DNA of 7,039 nucleotides from Deltaproteobacteria bacterium (GCA_013152215.1 JAADGT010000117.1:1-7039), one strand, 5' to 3'; numbered from the stretch's first letter, positions 1-6,722 are shown. The notes: generated from the sequence alone by a model not told the origin. Numbers and translations: made by a program.

Positions 1-1101
1 GAAAGGGAGCGCTGGGAGGCCCTGATGGCCCGGTACCGCGAGCAGCACCCGGACCTGGCCGCCGAGTTCGAGCGCCGGATGGCCGGCGACCTGCCGGACG
101 GGTGGAACCAGGCGGTTCCCACCTTCGACGCGGATGCCAAGGGCGTGGCCACCCGGGGGGCCGGGGGCAAGGTGCTCAACGCCCTGGCGGCCCGGGTTCC
201 GGAGCTCATGGGCGGATCGGCGGATCTAGGGCCCAGCACCAAGACCCTGCTGAGCGGCGAGCAGGACTTCTCCCGACACACCCCGGCCGGCCGAAACCTG
301 CGGTTCGGGGTGCGGGAGCACGCCATGGCCGCCGTGCTGAACGGCATGGCCAACCACGGGGGGTTCCGGCCGTTCGGCTCCACGTTCTTCGTGTTCTCCG
401 ACTACCTGCGGCCCTCGCTCCGGCTGGCGGCCTTGATGAAGCTGCCGGTGATCCACGTGTTCACCCACGACAGCATCTTCGTGGGGGAGGACGGCCCCAC
501 CCACCAGCCGGTGGAGCACCTGGCGAGCCTCAGGGCCATGCCGAACCTGGTGGTGCTCCGCCCGGCCGACGCCAACGAGACCGCCGAGGCCTGGCGGGTG
601 GCCCTGGAGCGCACCGACGGCCCCACGGCCCTGGTGCTGACCCGCCAGAACGTGCCGGTGCTGGACCGCGGGACCCTGGCTCCGGCCTCGGGCCTGCGCC
701 GGGGGGGCTACGTGCTCCGGGAGGCCTCGGCCGGCCCCGAGGGAGTCCGCCTGATCCTCGTCGCCACCGGCTCCGAGGTGCACCTGGCCCTGCAGGCCGC
801 GGACCGGCTCGAGGCCGACGGCGTGCCCACCCGGGTGGTCAGCCTGCCCTCCTGGGAGCTGTTCGAGGCGCAGGATCCGGCCTACCGGGACGAGGTGCTT
901 CCCCCCTCGGTTTCGGCGCGGGTGGCGGTGGAGGCCGGGAGCCCGTTCGGGTGGGACCGGTACGCGGGCCCGGCCGGCGCGGTGGTGGCCATCGACCGGT
1001 TCGGCGCCAGCGCCCCGGCCGGGGTGCTGGCGGAGAGGTTCGGGTTCACCGTGGACAACGTGGTGGCCACGGCCCGGCGGGTGCTGAAGCGCGCGGGCTG
1101 A
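1..1101 (+). CDS. tkt: Transketolase, C-terminal part (5' end outside window)
   Basis: Thiamine-diphosphate enzyme of the non-oxidative pentose phosphate pathway that moves two-carbon ketol units between sugar phosphates in the cytosol. The frame is open from base 1 to the TGA at 1099-1101, giving 366 residues. Against the roughly 660-residue E. coli enzyme about 305 N-terminal residues, including most of the ThDP pyrophosphate site, lie outside the window. The Pyr and C-terminal domains are intact. Visible residues match known E. coli positions: R52 (R358), S79 in GGSADLGPS (S385), catalytic E106 in FGVREHAM (E411), H156 (H461), D164 and H168 in GEDGPTHQP (D469, H473) and R215 in TRQN (R520). 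An internal ATG at 25 should not be taken as the start, because homology continues upstream. The gene converges on the glutamate synthase operon and is followed directly by a strong terminator. The assignment is secure; the paralogue is not determinable. Confidence 0.97.
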   Translation, partial: ERERWEALMARYREQHPDLAAEFERRMAGDLPDGWNQAVPTFDADAKGVATRGAGGKVLNALAARVPELMGGSADLGPSTKTLLSGEQDFSRHTPAGRNLRFGVREHAMAAVLNGMANHGGFRPFGSTFFVFSDYLRPSLRLAALMKLPVIHVFTHDSIFVGEDGPTHQPVEHLASLRAMPNLVVLRPADANETAEAWRVALERTDGPTALVLTRQNVPVLDRGTLAPASGLRRGGYVLREASAGPEGVRLILVATGSEVHLALQAADRLEADGVPTRVVSLPSWELFEAQDPAYRDEVLPPSVSARVAVEAGSPFGWDRYAGPAGAVVAIDRFGASAPAGVLAERFGFTVDNVVATARRVLKRAG

Positions 1102-1124
1102 ATCCCCTTCCCGGAAAACGCACC

Positions 1125-1165
1125 AAGGCCCGGGCCGCCCACCGAGCGACCCGGGCCTTTTGTTT
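1125..1165 (+). terminator. Intrinsic terminator of transketolase gene
   Basis: A 10-bp perfect stem AAGGCCCGGG (1125-1134) / CCCGGGCCTT (1150-1159) with a 15-nt loop runs into the T-rich tract TTTTGTTT (1158-1165). It starts 24 nt after the transketolase stop. Read on the minus strand the same hairpin is followed only by GGTGCGTTTT, so it would be a weaker stop for transcripts leaving the converging operon; no better minus-strand terminator was seen. Confidence 0.9.
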
Positions 1166-1226
1166 GCCTTTCAGCCTTCCAGTAACTTCCGCTAGAAGGC
1201 TGGAAGGCTAGGAGGCTAGAAGGCTT
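1166..1226. repeat. 8-bp unit array, left end of intergenic element
   Basis: Positions 1192-1223 hold four tandem copies of an 8-bp unit: CTAGAAGG, CTGGAAGG, CTAGGAGG, CTAGAAGG. Just before them (1166-1182) are two units in the opposite orientation. AGCCTTCCAG (1173-1182) can therefore pair exactly with CTGGAAGGCT (1200-1209), making a 10-bp hairpin. The unit is not a multiple of three and lies outside any gene. Function unknown. Confidence 0.85.
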
Positions 1227-1294
1227 AAAACCTTCGTGATCTCCCAGCATTCCAAGCATGACCACTCCTCTTTGGCGTCACCTTACGGTCTCGG

Positions 1295-1345
1295 GGGGCA
1301 TGGGGTCTGCTGGAGAGCCGCGTGCGGCTCTTTAGCTCGCCGCGC
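1295..1345 (+). repeat. 51-bp dispersed repeat, copy A
   Basis: Aligns without gaps to 6880-6930 in the same orientation, 42 of 51 bases identical by hand count; the last 34 bases (1312-1345) match at 30 of 34. It contains a hairpin AGAGCCG (1314-1320) / CGGCTCT (1325-1331) followed by TTT, then the shared block TTAGCTCGCCGCGC. The short T run makes it a poor terminator by itself. Confidence 0.75.
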
Positions 1346-1529
1346 AGCGCCTCCACCGCTCGCACCGCGAAATCGTTCGTGCCGGCCGGTCTGTCATGAA
1401 ACCACCGCTGATGCCCCGTGCCTGCGCGGCGAATCTCAATGCCCGGCTTCGCACGCGGCCGGAAGCAGGCCCCATGCCCGCCGCCGGCAATGGGCCCGGA
1501 CCCACGAAAGTTACGCTTCCCCGTTGTAG

Positions 1530-1550
1530 AGCCTCCTAGCCTTCCAGCCT
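1530..1550 (-). repeat. 8-bp unit array, right end of intergenic element
   Basis: On the minus strand this reads as about two and a half units of the same family (CTGGAAGG, CTAGGAGG, CT). It is the exact inverted partner of 1197-1217. It abuts the stop codon of the reductase-fusion gene (TGA at 1552-1550), so it would be the first sequence of that gene's 3' untranslated region. Confidence 0.8.
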
Positions 1551-3889
1551 CAGTACTCGTACAGCGTCCAGATCCCGCAGGGGCAGATGCCGGCGCAGAA
1601 GCCGCACCCGATGCACTTCTCGTCGTCCACCACGTACTCGTACCCGCCGCCCGGGGTCTCCCGCCGGGAGATGGCCCCCCAGTAGCAGGTGTTCTCGCAC
1701 AGGTGGCAGTCCCGGCAACTGGCGCACGACATGCACTTGGCGGCCTCGCCCTCGCAGGTGCGCGACAGGTCGTCCTGACGGGCCCGGTCGTACCACTGGA
1801 ACCGGATCCGCTCGTACGGGATCACCTCCTTGCGGTCGTCCTCGTACTCGGTCTTGGAGATCAGCGAGTGGATGTACCGGGCGGCCCGCAGACCCGAACC
1901 GATGGCGTTGGTGATGAGGCCCGGCTGGGTCACGTCGCCCACCGCGAACACCTTGGGATCGGTGGTGCGGCCCACCGGGTCCACCCGTACGAACCCCCGC
2001 TCCCGGTCGATGGTCTCGGGCAGGAAATCGAGCTCCGGGGTCTCGCCGATCGAGATGAACACCGCGTCGGCCGGGAGCGACGTGCCGTCCTTGAAGTAGA
2101 TGCGCTTCTCCTCGGGGTCGTAGCGGTCGGTGAACTTGGGGTAGAGGATCTCCGCGCCCCGCTCCTTGGCCATCTTCTGCTCCTTGCCGAAGGACGCGGG
2201 CTTCTGGATGTCCACCGCGGTCACGGTCTTGGCCCCGCAGTTGAAGGCCTCCACGCAGATGTCCATGCCCACGTTTCCGGCGCCGATCACCACCACGTCC
2301 ATGCCCGTGAGGTCCCGGGGGTTGCGGGCGTTGATCTCCTTGAGGAACACGATGCCCGGGATCACGTGCTCGTAGCCCGGGAACGGGATCACCCGGGGCG
2401 AGTGGCAGCCGGTGGCCAGCAGCACCACGTCGTGGGTCCGGTGGATCTCCTGGTACTTGGCCGAGTCCACCTCCACGCCGGTGTGCACCTCGATGCCCGT
2501 GGCGCGGAACCGCTCGATCTCTTTGGACAGGATCTCCCGGGGCAGCCGGTCCTCGGGGATGCAGTAGTAGATCTTCCCGCCGAGCTCCTCCTCCCGCTCG
2601 TACAGGCTCACCTGGTAGCCCCGGAGCCGCAGCTGCCACGCCGCGCTCATGCCGGCCGGGCCGCCGCCGATCACCGCGATCCGCTCGGACCGCTTCGCCT
2701 CGATCCTGGGCGCCGGCCGGTCCAGGCTCAGCCTCCCCAAGAAGCTCACGTCCACCGGATCCGACAGGTACTGCTGGCGGGAGCAGTTGTCCATGCACAG
2801 GTTGGGGCACACGTACCCGCACACCGTCCCGGGGAACGGCGAGTACCGGAGCACCAGGTCCAATGCCTCCGTCTCGTGGCCCTCCCGCAGGAGGCGGGTG
2901 CGCTCGTGGGTGGGGATGCCGGTGGGGCAGTACCCCGCGCACGGCGGCGCGTACCGGTCGTTCTCCCACACCGGCCGCTGGCGACGCAGCTCGCCCGTGA
3001 CCGTGAACGGGATGATGGTGCGCTCGTCGGTGATGTAGTCGGCGAAGATCCCGCCCTCGCCCACTCCCTTGAACCATACGTTCCGCCGGAACTCGGCCAT
3101 GCTCCGCCGCTTCGACCGGGCCCGCTCGGCCCGCTCGTCCGGGGTCAGGGCCACGATCTTGCGCCACTCCTCCGGGCTGCGGGTCAGGGACTCGTAGAAC
3201 CCCATCCGGTCGACGGCCCGGAGGAACGGCTTCATGTGCTTCTTGAGCCAGGCCCAGTCCGCGTCGGTGAGCTCGGTGATCCGGACGTCGTCCTCGCTGA
3301 CCCCCTCGGTGGGCCCGCGGAAGTAGATGGTGCCGCCCACCATGCCCACGCACGGCCGGTACCCCAGCACGTTGTCGGGGTTCCGAGGGTTCACCCCGCA
3401 CACCACCGCGATGCCGCCCGCCTTGAACTCGGCGAACGAGTCGCCCACGTCCCGGAAGTACCACGACTGAATCGGGTCGAACCGGGGGTTGTACTTGGTG
3501 AGGGTGTCGCACCGGGCTCCCCCGCCGCCCTGGACGTACAGCACCCCCTGGGCCCCTGCGTTGTGGGCGCCGTTGGCCACGTCGCCGAGCACCGTGATCT
3601 TGGCCCCGCAGTTGATCCAGCCCACGTCGTCGGAGCAGGACCCCTCGACCACGATCTCGGTGCCGAACATGCCCATGGCCCCCAGCCGCTGGCCCGGCGC
3701 GCCGACCACCTTGATCTTCACGGTGTCGCCCGTGGGCCAGATGCGGCCGCCGATGCCGTGCTGGCCGTCGGCCACCACCTTGAGCCGGCGCTTGCCGGAG
3801 CGCACCAGTTGCTGAATGCGCTCGTCGAGCTCCTTGGAGGGCACCCTCTTTCCGTTCAACCGTCCTTTGACTTCCACCGCAGCTGGCAT
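1550..3889 (-). CDS. Glutamate synthase GXGXG domain fused to GltD-type Fe-S/FAD/NAD(P) reductase
   Basis: A 779-residue protein combining the last domain of the GltB large chain with the whole small subunit. Residues 1-250 are a GXGXG beta-helix. Residues 300-390 are the reductase Fe-S domain: C317, C321 in APCAGYCPTGIP, then C357, C361, C365, C369. The FAD Rossmann motif is IAVIGGGPAGMSAAW (404-418), the NAD(P) motif VVVIGAGNVGMD (532-543), and the second FAD motif VFAVGDVTQPGLITNAIGSG (647-666). The tail has C725/C728/C731/C735 and C759/C762/C765/C769, a two-cluster ferredoxin pattern, plus C712, C719, C722, C771. The start at 3889 follows AGGGGA with 6-nt spacing; the stop of gene 2 lies inside that ribosome-binding region, 10 nt upstream. 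Likely role: electron entry from NAD(P)H into the three-part glutamate synthase. Family assignment is strong; coenzyme and partner use are inferred. Confidence 0.92.
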   Translation of the reverse strand: MPAAVEVKGRLNGKRVPSKELDERIQQLVRSGKRRLKVVADGQHGIGGRIWPTGDTVKIKVVGAPGQRLGAMGMFGTEIVVEGSCSDDVGWINCGAKITVLGDVANGAHNAGAQGVLYVQGGGGARCDTLTKYNPRFDPIQSWYFRDVGDSFAEFKAGGIAVVCGVNPRNPDNVLGYRPCVGMVGGTIYFRGPTEGVSEDDVRITELTDADWAWLKKHMKPFLRAVDRMGFYESLTRSPEEWRKIVALTPDERAERARSKRRSMAEFRRNVWFKGVGEGGIFADYITDERTIIPFTVTGELRRQRPVWENDRYAPPCAGYCPTGIPTHERTRLLREGHETEALDLVLRYSPFPGTVCGYVCPNLCMDNCSRQQYLSDPVDVSFLGRLSLDRPAPRIEAKRSERIAVIGGGPAGMSAAWQLRLRGYQVSLYEREEELGGKIYYCIPEDRLPREILSKEIERFRATGIEVHTGVEVDSAKYQEIHRTHDVVLLATGCHSPRVIPFPGYEHVIPGIVFLKEINARNPRDLTGMDVVVIGAGNVGMDICVEAFNCGAKTVTAVDIQKPASFGKEQKMAKERGAEILYPKFTDRYDPEEKRIYFKDGTSLPADAVFISIGETPELDFLPETIDRERGFVRVDPVGRTTDPKVFAVGDVTQPGLITNAIGSGLRAARYIHSLISKTEYEDDRKEVIPYERIRFQWYDRARQDDLSRTCEGEAAKCMSCASCRDCHLCENTCYWGAISRRETPGGGYEYVVDDEKCIGCGFCAGICPCGIWTLYEY

Positions 3890-3902
3890 GGTTCGTCCCC
3901 TA
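3890..3902 (-). promoter_or_regulatory. Gene 2 stop / gene 3 ribosome-binding overlap
   Basis: In the transcript, TAG (3902-3900) is followed at once by GGGGACGAACC and the ATG of gene 3 (3889-3887). The stop codon forms part of the AGGGGA ribosome-binding sequence, so a ribosome ending gene 2 is placed to begin gene 3. This supports 3889 over an in-frame upstream ATG at 3934, which would have the gene start inside gene 2. Confidence 0.65.
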
Positions 3903-5555
3903 GCAGGCGTAGGCGATCTGGAGCCGGTCGGCAACGGCCTTGTCGGCCACGCTCAACCCGTCGGACATGCCGATCGGCAGCTCCGTGGACCGGCCCATGG
4001 GCGCGAAGATCTTCTTGAGTTCCTTGTCGGCGGCCACGAACACGTCCACCACCCGCTCGGCCACCTTGTCCGGGTCGAGCCGGCGGTAGAGCTTGGGGTC
4101 CTGGGTGGTGATGCCCCGGGGGCACTTGCCGGTGTTGCAGATGTTGCACCGGTTGCGCTCGTCGCCCAGGCAGCCTGCCGCGGCCTGCATGATGTACTTG
4201 CCGCAGTCGGCGCCGGAGGCCCCCAGCATGATCAGCGCGGCCGCGTTGGCCGCCAGGTTGCCGCTCTTGCCCACCCCGCCGGCCGCGAACAGCGGCAACT
4301 CGTTCTGCTTGCCGATCTTCACCAGGTTCAGGTAGCACTCCCGGAGGTTCGAGGCGATGGGGTGCCCCATCTTGTCCAGGCTCACGGTGTAGGCGGCCCC
4401 GGTCCCGCCGTCCTCGCCGTCGATGGTCAGAGCCGCGGCGAACGGGTTGCGGGCCAGGTTGTTCAGCACGGCCAGGGCCGTCTTGGTGCCCGAGATCTTG
4501 GGGTACACCGGCACCCGGAACCCGAACAGCATCGACATGGAGGTGATCATCTTCGCCACCGCCTCCTCGATGGAGTACTTGGTCTGGTGGGTCGGCGGCG
4601 AGGCCAGGTCCACGTACTCGGGCACGCCCCGGATCCGGGCGATGTGCTTGAGCACCTTCGCGGCCATGAGCAGGCCGCCGTCGCCGGGCTTGGCGCCCTG
4701 GCCGTACTTGATCTCGATGGCCGCAGGATCGCACTGCATCTCGGGCACGGCATGGATGATCTCGTCCCAGCCGAAGTAGCCCGAGGCGATCTGCAGGATG
4801 AAGTACTTGAGGAACGGGCTCTTCAGGAGCCGGGGCGGCATGCCGCCCTCACCGGTGCACATCACCACCGGGATCTTCTCGACCTCGTTCAGGTAGGCCA
4901 CCCCCATGGCCAGCCCCTCCCACATATGGGGCGACAGGGCCCCCACCGACATGCCCCCGATCCGGATCGGGAAGATCTCGCGCACCGGCGGGATGAACGG
5001 GGTGCCGTCCTTCACCAGGCTGTCGCCCTCCACCCGCAGGGGAAGCTGCTCGGGCGGCAGGTTCCGGCCCAGGTAGGTGCGCACCCGGAACTCGTGCCGT
5101 CCGGCGTCCAGGGCCGGGTCGGTGAGCATGGAGATCCGGGTGAACTTGAGCTGATCCAGGGTGGACACGCCCGGGTCGTTGCGTCGACCGCCCCGCTTGT
5201 AGGGCTCGCCCTCCTGGTTGATGTGCCAGTTGAACTTGTTGGCCGGGTTGAACTCGGGCCGGATCGCGTCGTTGGGGCACACCAGCCGGCAGGTGGCGCA
5301 GCCGATGCACCGGCGGCGGATGTCCGTAACCTGCCGCACCCCCGACACCACCTTGCGCACCGTGGTGGGCAGGGGGATCGGGCCGGTGGACTCCACCAGA
5401 CGCTTCTCGAACACCCCCGGCTCGATGGCCCGCATGGGGCACACCGCCGTGCACCGGCCGCAGCGGGTGCACCGGGGGTCCTCCCAACGGACGATGTAGG
5501 GGAGGTCGTTCAGGCTAAGCTGATGGTTGTGGTCGAGCCGTCCAACTGATTCCAT
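3900..5555 (-). CDS. Glutamate synthase FMN/central domain with N-terminal 2x[4Fe-4S] ferredoxin
   Basis: A 551-residue protein carrying the synthase step, which reduces the 2-iminoglutarate made from 2-oxoglutarate and ammonia on FMN. The N-terminus is a ferredoxin: C29-x2-C32-x2-C35-x3-C39-P and C83-x2-C86-x2-C89-x3-C93-P. The synthase barrel (about 190-500) shows IGGMSVGALS (199-208), QIASGYFG (255-262), EIKYGQGAKPGDGG (281-294), PPTHQTKYSIEE (320-331), DGEDGGTGAA (379-388) and AAGGVGKSG (424-432). A cysteine motif C470-x2-C473-x4-C478-P precedes GITTQ. Ordinary GltB embeds this domain in about 1,500 residues; here it stands alone. The start at 5555 is set by AGAGGAG 8 nt upstream and by the ferredoxin beginning soon after. 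It overlaps the amidotransferase gene by 46 nt. Family call is firm; glutamate as product is by homology, and a related product such as N-methylglutamate cannot be excluded. Confidence 0.93.
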   Translation of the reverse strand: MESVGRLDHNHQLSLNDLPYIVRWEDPRCTRCGRCTAVCPMRAIEPGVFEKRLVESTGPIPLPTTVRKVVSGVRQVTDIRRRCIGCATCRLVCPNDAIRPEFNPANKFNWHINQEGEPYKRGGRRNDPGVSTLDQLKFTRISMLTDPALDAGRHEFRVRTYLGRNLPPEQLPLRVEGDSLVKDGTPFIPPVREIFPIRIGGMSVGALSPHMWEGLAMGVAYLNEVEKIPVVMCTGEGGMPPRLLKSPFLKYFILQIASGYFGWDEIIHAVPEMQCDPAAIEIKYGQGAKPGDGGLLMAAKVLKHIARIRGVPEYVDLASPPTHQTKYSIEEAVAKMITSMSMLFGFRVPVYPKISGTKTALAVLNNLARNPFAAALTIDGEDGGTGAAYTVSLDKMGHPIASNLRECYLNLVKIGKQNELPLFAAGGVGKSGNLAANAAALIMLGASGADCGKYIMQAAAGCLGDERNRCNICNTGKCPRGITTQDPKLYRRLDPDKVAERVVDVFVAADKELKKIFAPMGRSTELPIGMSDGLSVADKAVADRLQIAYAC

Positions 5556-6652
5556 ATCTCGATCTCCTCTGCGCCGGGGCGCACCGCAACGAAATCGTAC
5601 TTCATCGGGAACACGTCCTTCTCGGTGTCCCGGTCCGGCACGGCCGCGGTCAGGCCACACACCTCGGACATGAGCCCCACCCGCCCCTTCACCCCGCCCA
5701 CCACCCCGGGGCGAAGCTTCTTGGCATCCTGCACCATGAACACCGTGCCGTCCCGGTCGCACCCGATCACGCAGTTGGGGCCGTCGATGGTGAGCATGCG
5801 CAGGCTCCGCTTCATCAGCCGCAGGGCATCGGCATCGGGCCGCCCCTCCATCTCCTCGTCCTTGAGGGGGGTGATCACGTCCTTGTAGTAGGGCAGGGGG
5901 TAGCCCAGCCGATAGCGCATGAAGTGGAGGATGTGGGCGAACACCTCACTGTCGGAGTTGTACCCCACGTACCCCGGCTCGCCCCGGCTGGTCAGGTACT
6001 CCCGGATCGGCACGAAGGCTGTGTTCTCGCCGTTGGTCATGGTGAACACCCCCTGGATGAAGAAGGGGTGGCACGCGTAGAGGTTGATGGCGTAGTTGGT
6101 GTTCTGGCGGCCCTGGGCGAACACCACCTTGGCCGGGATCGGCTTCTTGTCCAGGCCGAAGAACTCCCCCACCTCCAGGGGGTCGCCCACGGCCTTCAGG
6201 GTGACCACGTCGGGCCAGAAGCTGAACACCCGGATCGACCCGCCGTCCCGCTCGCCCATGGCCCGGATCTCGAGGCGGGTGTGCAGCAGGAACTCGGCCT
6301 TCTCCTCGAACGGCTTGTCGCGCATGTGGTCCGGGTACTCGAACGCCTTCACGATGTAGCGCTCGTGGCGCTCCACCGTGGGCCCCGGGTTGGGCGACAG
6401 CTCCGGCTCCCACATGTGCTTGGTGCGGAACCCCCGCGAGACCATGAACTGGTCCAGGTCGTAGAAGCCCTTCTCCGTGGTGATGGCCGACAGGACCGGG
6501 AACTCCTTGAGGTCCTCGAACTCCCCCCCCAGGTCCCGGAGGATGAGCCCCAGACCCGAGCCGTCGTGGCCCTCCTTCATGGTCTCGAGGGCGAGGATGT
6601 TCTCCATGGGGGAGAAGTACTCGTTGGAGATGATCGCGGCTAACCGGCACAT
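5510..6652 (-). CDS. Class II (Ntn-type) glutamine amidotransferase subunit of split glutamate synthase
   Basis: A 380-residue protein whose first residues MCRLAAIISN put the catalytic cysteine at position 2, exposed once the initiator Met is removed. It hydrolyses glutamine to glutamate and supplies ammonia to the synthase subunit. R182 in GRQNTN lies before ACHPFF; N207-G208 in TMTNGEN forms the presumed oxyanion site; D234 is in NSDSE. R182-to-N207 and N207-to-D234 spacings are close to those in PurF, which supports this reading. The stretch before R182 is longer than in compact family members. The start at 6652 is fixed by Cys2 and by AAGGAG at 6666-6661, 8 nt upstream; an in-frame ATG at 6709 would hide the nucleophile. 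It is first in the operon and overlaps gene 2 by 46 nt. The enzyme class is firm; partnership with genes 2 and 3 follows from operon order. Confidence 0.93.
   Translation of the reverse strand: MCRLAAIISNEYFSPMENILALETMKEGHDGSGLGLILRDLGGEFEDLKEFPVLSAITTEKGFYDLDQFMVSRGFRTKHMWEPELSPNPGPTVERHERYIVKAFEYPDHMRDKPFEEKAEFLLHTRLEIRAMGERDGGSIRVFSFWPDVVTLKAVGDPLEVGEFFGLDKKPIPAKVVFAQGRQNTNYAINLYACHPFFIQGVFTMTNGENTAFVPIREYLTSRGEPGYVGYNSDSEVFAHILHFMRYRLGYPLPYYKDVITPLKDEEMEGRPDADALRLMKRSLRMLTIDGPNCVIGCDRDGTVFMVQDAKKLRPGVVGGVKGRVGLMSEVCGLTAAVPDRDTEKDVFPMKYDFVAVRPGAEEIEIWNQLDGSTTTISLA
5564..5570 (-). promoter_or_regulatory. Ribosome-binding site of gene 2, inside gene 1
   Basis: AGAGGAG on the minus strand sits 8 nt before the ATG at 5555-5553. 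It lies within the last codons of the amidotransferase gene, so gene 2 is initiated inside gene 1. It decides the start that keeps the full ferredoxin domain. Confidence 0.75.
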
Positions 6653-6660
6653 GAATCGCT

Positions 6661-6666
6661 CTCCTT
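6661..6666 (-). promoter_or_regulatory. Ribosome-binding site of amidotransferase gene
   Basis: AAGGAG, 8 nt from the ATG at 6652-6650. It is near-consensus and selects the Cys2 start. Confidence 0.85.
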
Positions 6667-6669
6667 GGT

Positions 6670-6685
6670 GCCCCGGCCCCGGGGC
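6670..6685 (-). promoter_or_regulatory. GC-rich hairpin next to the operon's first ribosome-binding site
   Basis: GCCCCGG (6670-6676) and CCGGGGC (6679-6685) are perfect inverted arms with a 2-base centre, only three bases upstream of the AAGGAG. In the leader RNA this could form a stable stem influencing ribosome access or transcript stability. No ligand-binding riboswitch architecture is recognised. Confidence 0.5.
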
Positions 6686-6688
6686 GGG

Positions 6689-6700
6689 CTGCCTATTTTT
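6689..6700. promoter_or_regulatory. Half-copy of the upstream palindrome, in the leader
   Basis: CTGCCTATTTTT repeats exactly the 12 bases at 6768-6779, displaced by 79 bp, but is not followed by the second arm. It lies just downstream of the predicted transcription start. Confidence 0.5.
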
Positions 6701-6722
6701 CGGACACACCGATCAGATTCCG

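Larger units (their letters stand above)
1166..1550. repeat. Candidate foldback (MITE-like) intergenic element
   Basis: The non-coding stretch between the transketolase terminator and the stop of the reductase-fusion gene is bounded by 8-bp unit arrays facing each other. The 21 bases at 1197-1217 are the exact reverse complement of 1530-1550, with 312 bp between them. The interior carries a 51-bp repeat also found beyond the other end of the operon. No transposase is present. I see no target-site duplication. A non-autonomous mobile element, or a repeat family kept for an RNA- or nucleoid-level role, are both possible. Apart from these repeats, nothing convincing is encoded in 1227-1529. Confidence 0.5.

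Noticed and set aside
1312..1345. Group II intron end fragment, because of the GAGAGCCG-GCGG pattern
   Set aside because: The characteristic domain V bulge and tetraloop-receptor features are not seen and there is no reverse transcriptase in the window; resemblance is limited to a few bases.
1236..1529. Plus-strand 97-codon frame in the intergenic region
   Set aside because: It runs through the repeated hairpin and spacer, has no ribosome-binding site I can see, and shows no recognisable motif.
1418..4018. Long plus-strand open frame opposite the fusion gene
   Set aside because: It is antisense to a protein with clear GXGXG, FAD, NAD and ferredoxin motifs. Its translation is rich in H, P, G, V and L with no recognisable domain, as expected from the complement of a high-GC gene.
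3816..5549. Long plus-strand open frame opposite the synthase gene
   Set aside because: Same reason: low-complexity composition, no motif, and a fully supported gene on the other strand.
6275..6283. HTR tripeptide as the glutamine-binding arginine motif of the amidotransferase
   Set aside because: Distance to the NG motif is about 80 residues against under 30 in the family; R182 fits better.
6689..6700. CTGCCTATTTTT after a GC hairpin as a plus-strand terminator
   Set aside because: No plus-strand gene precedes it, the T-run is separated from the stem by 10 bases, and the same 12 bases recur in a palindrome.
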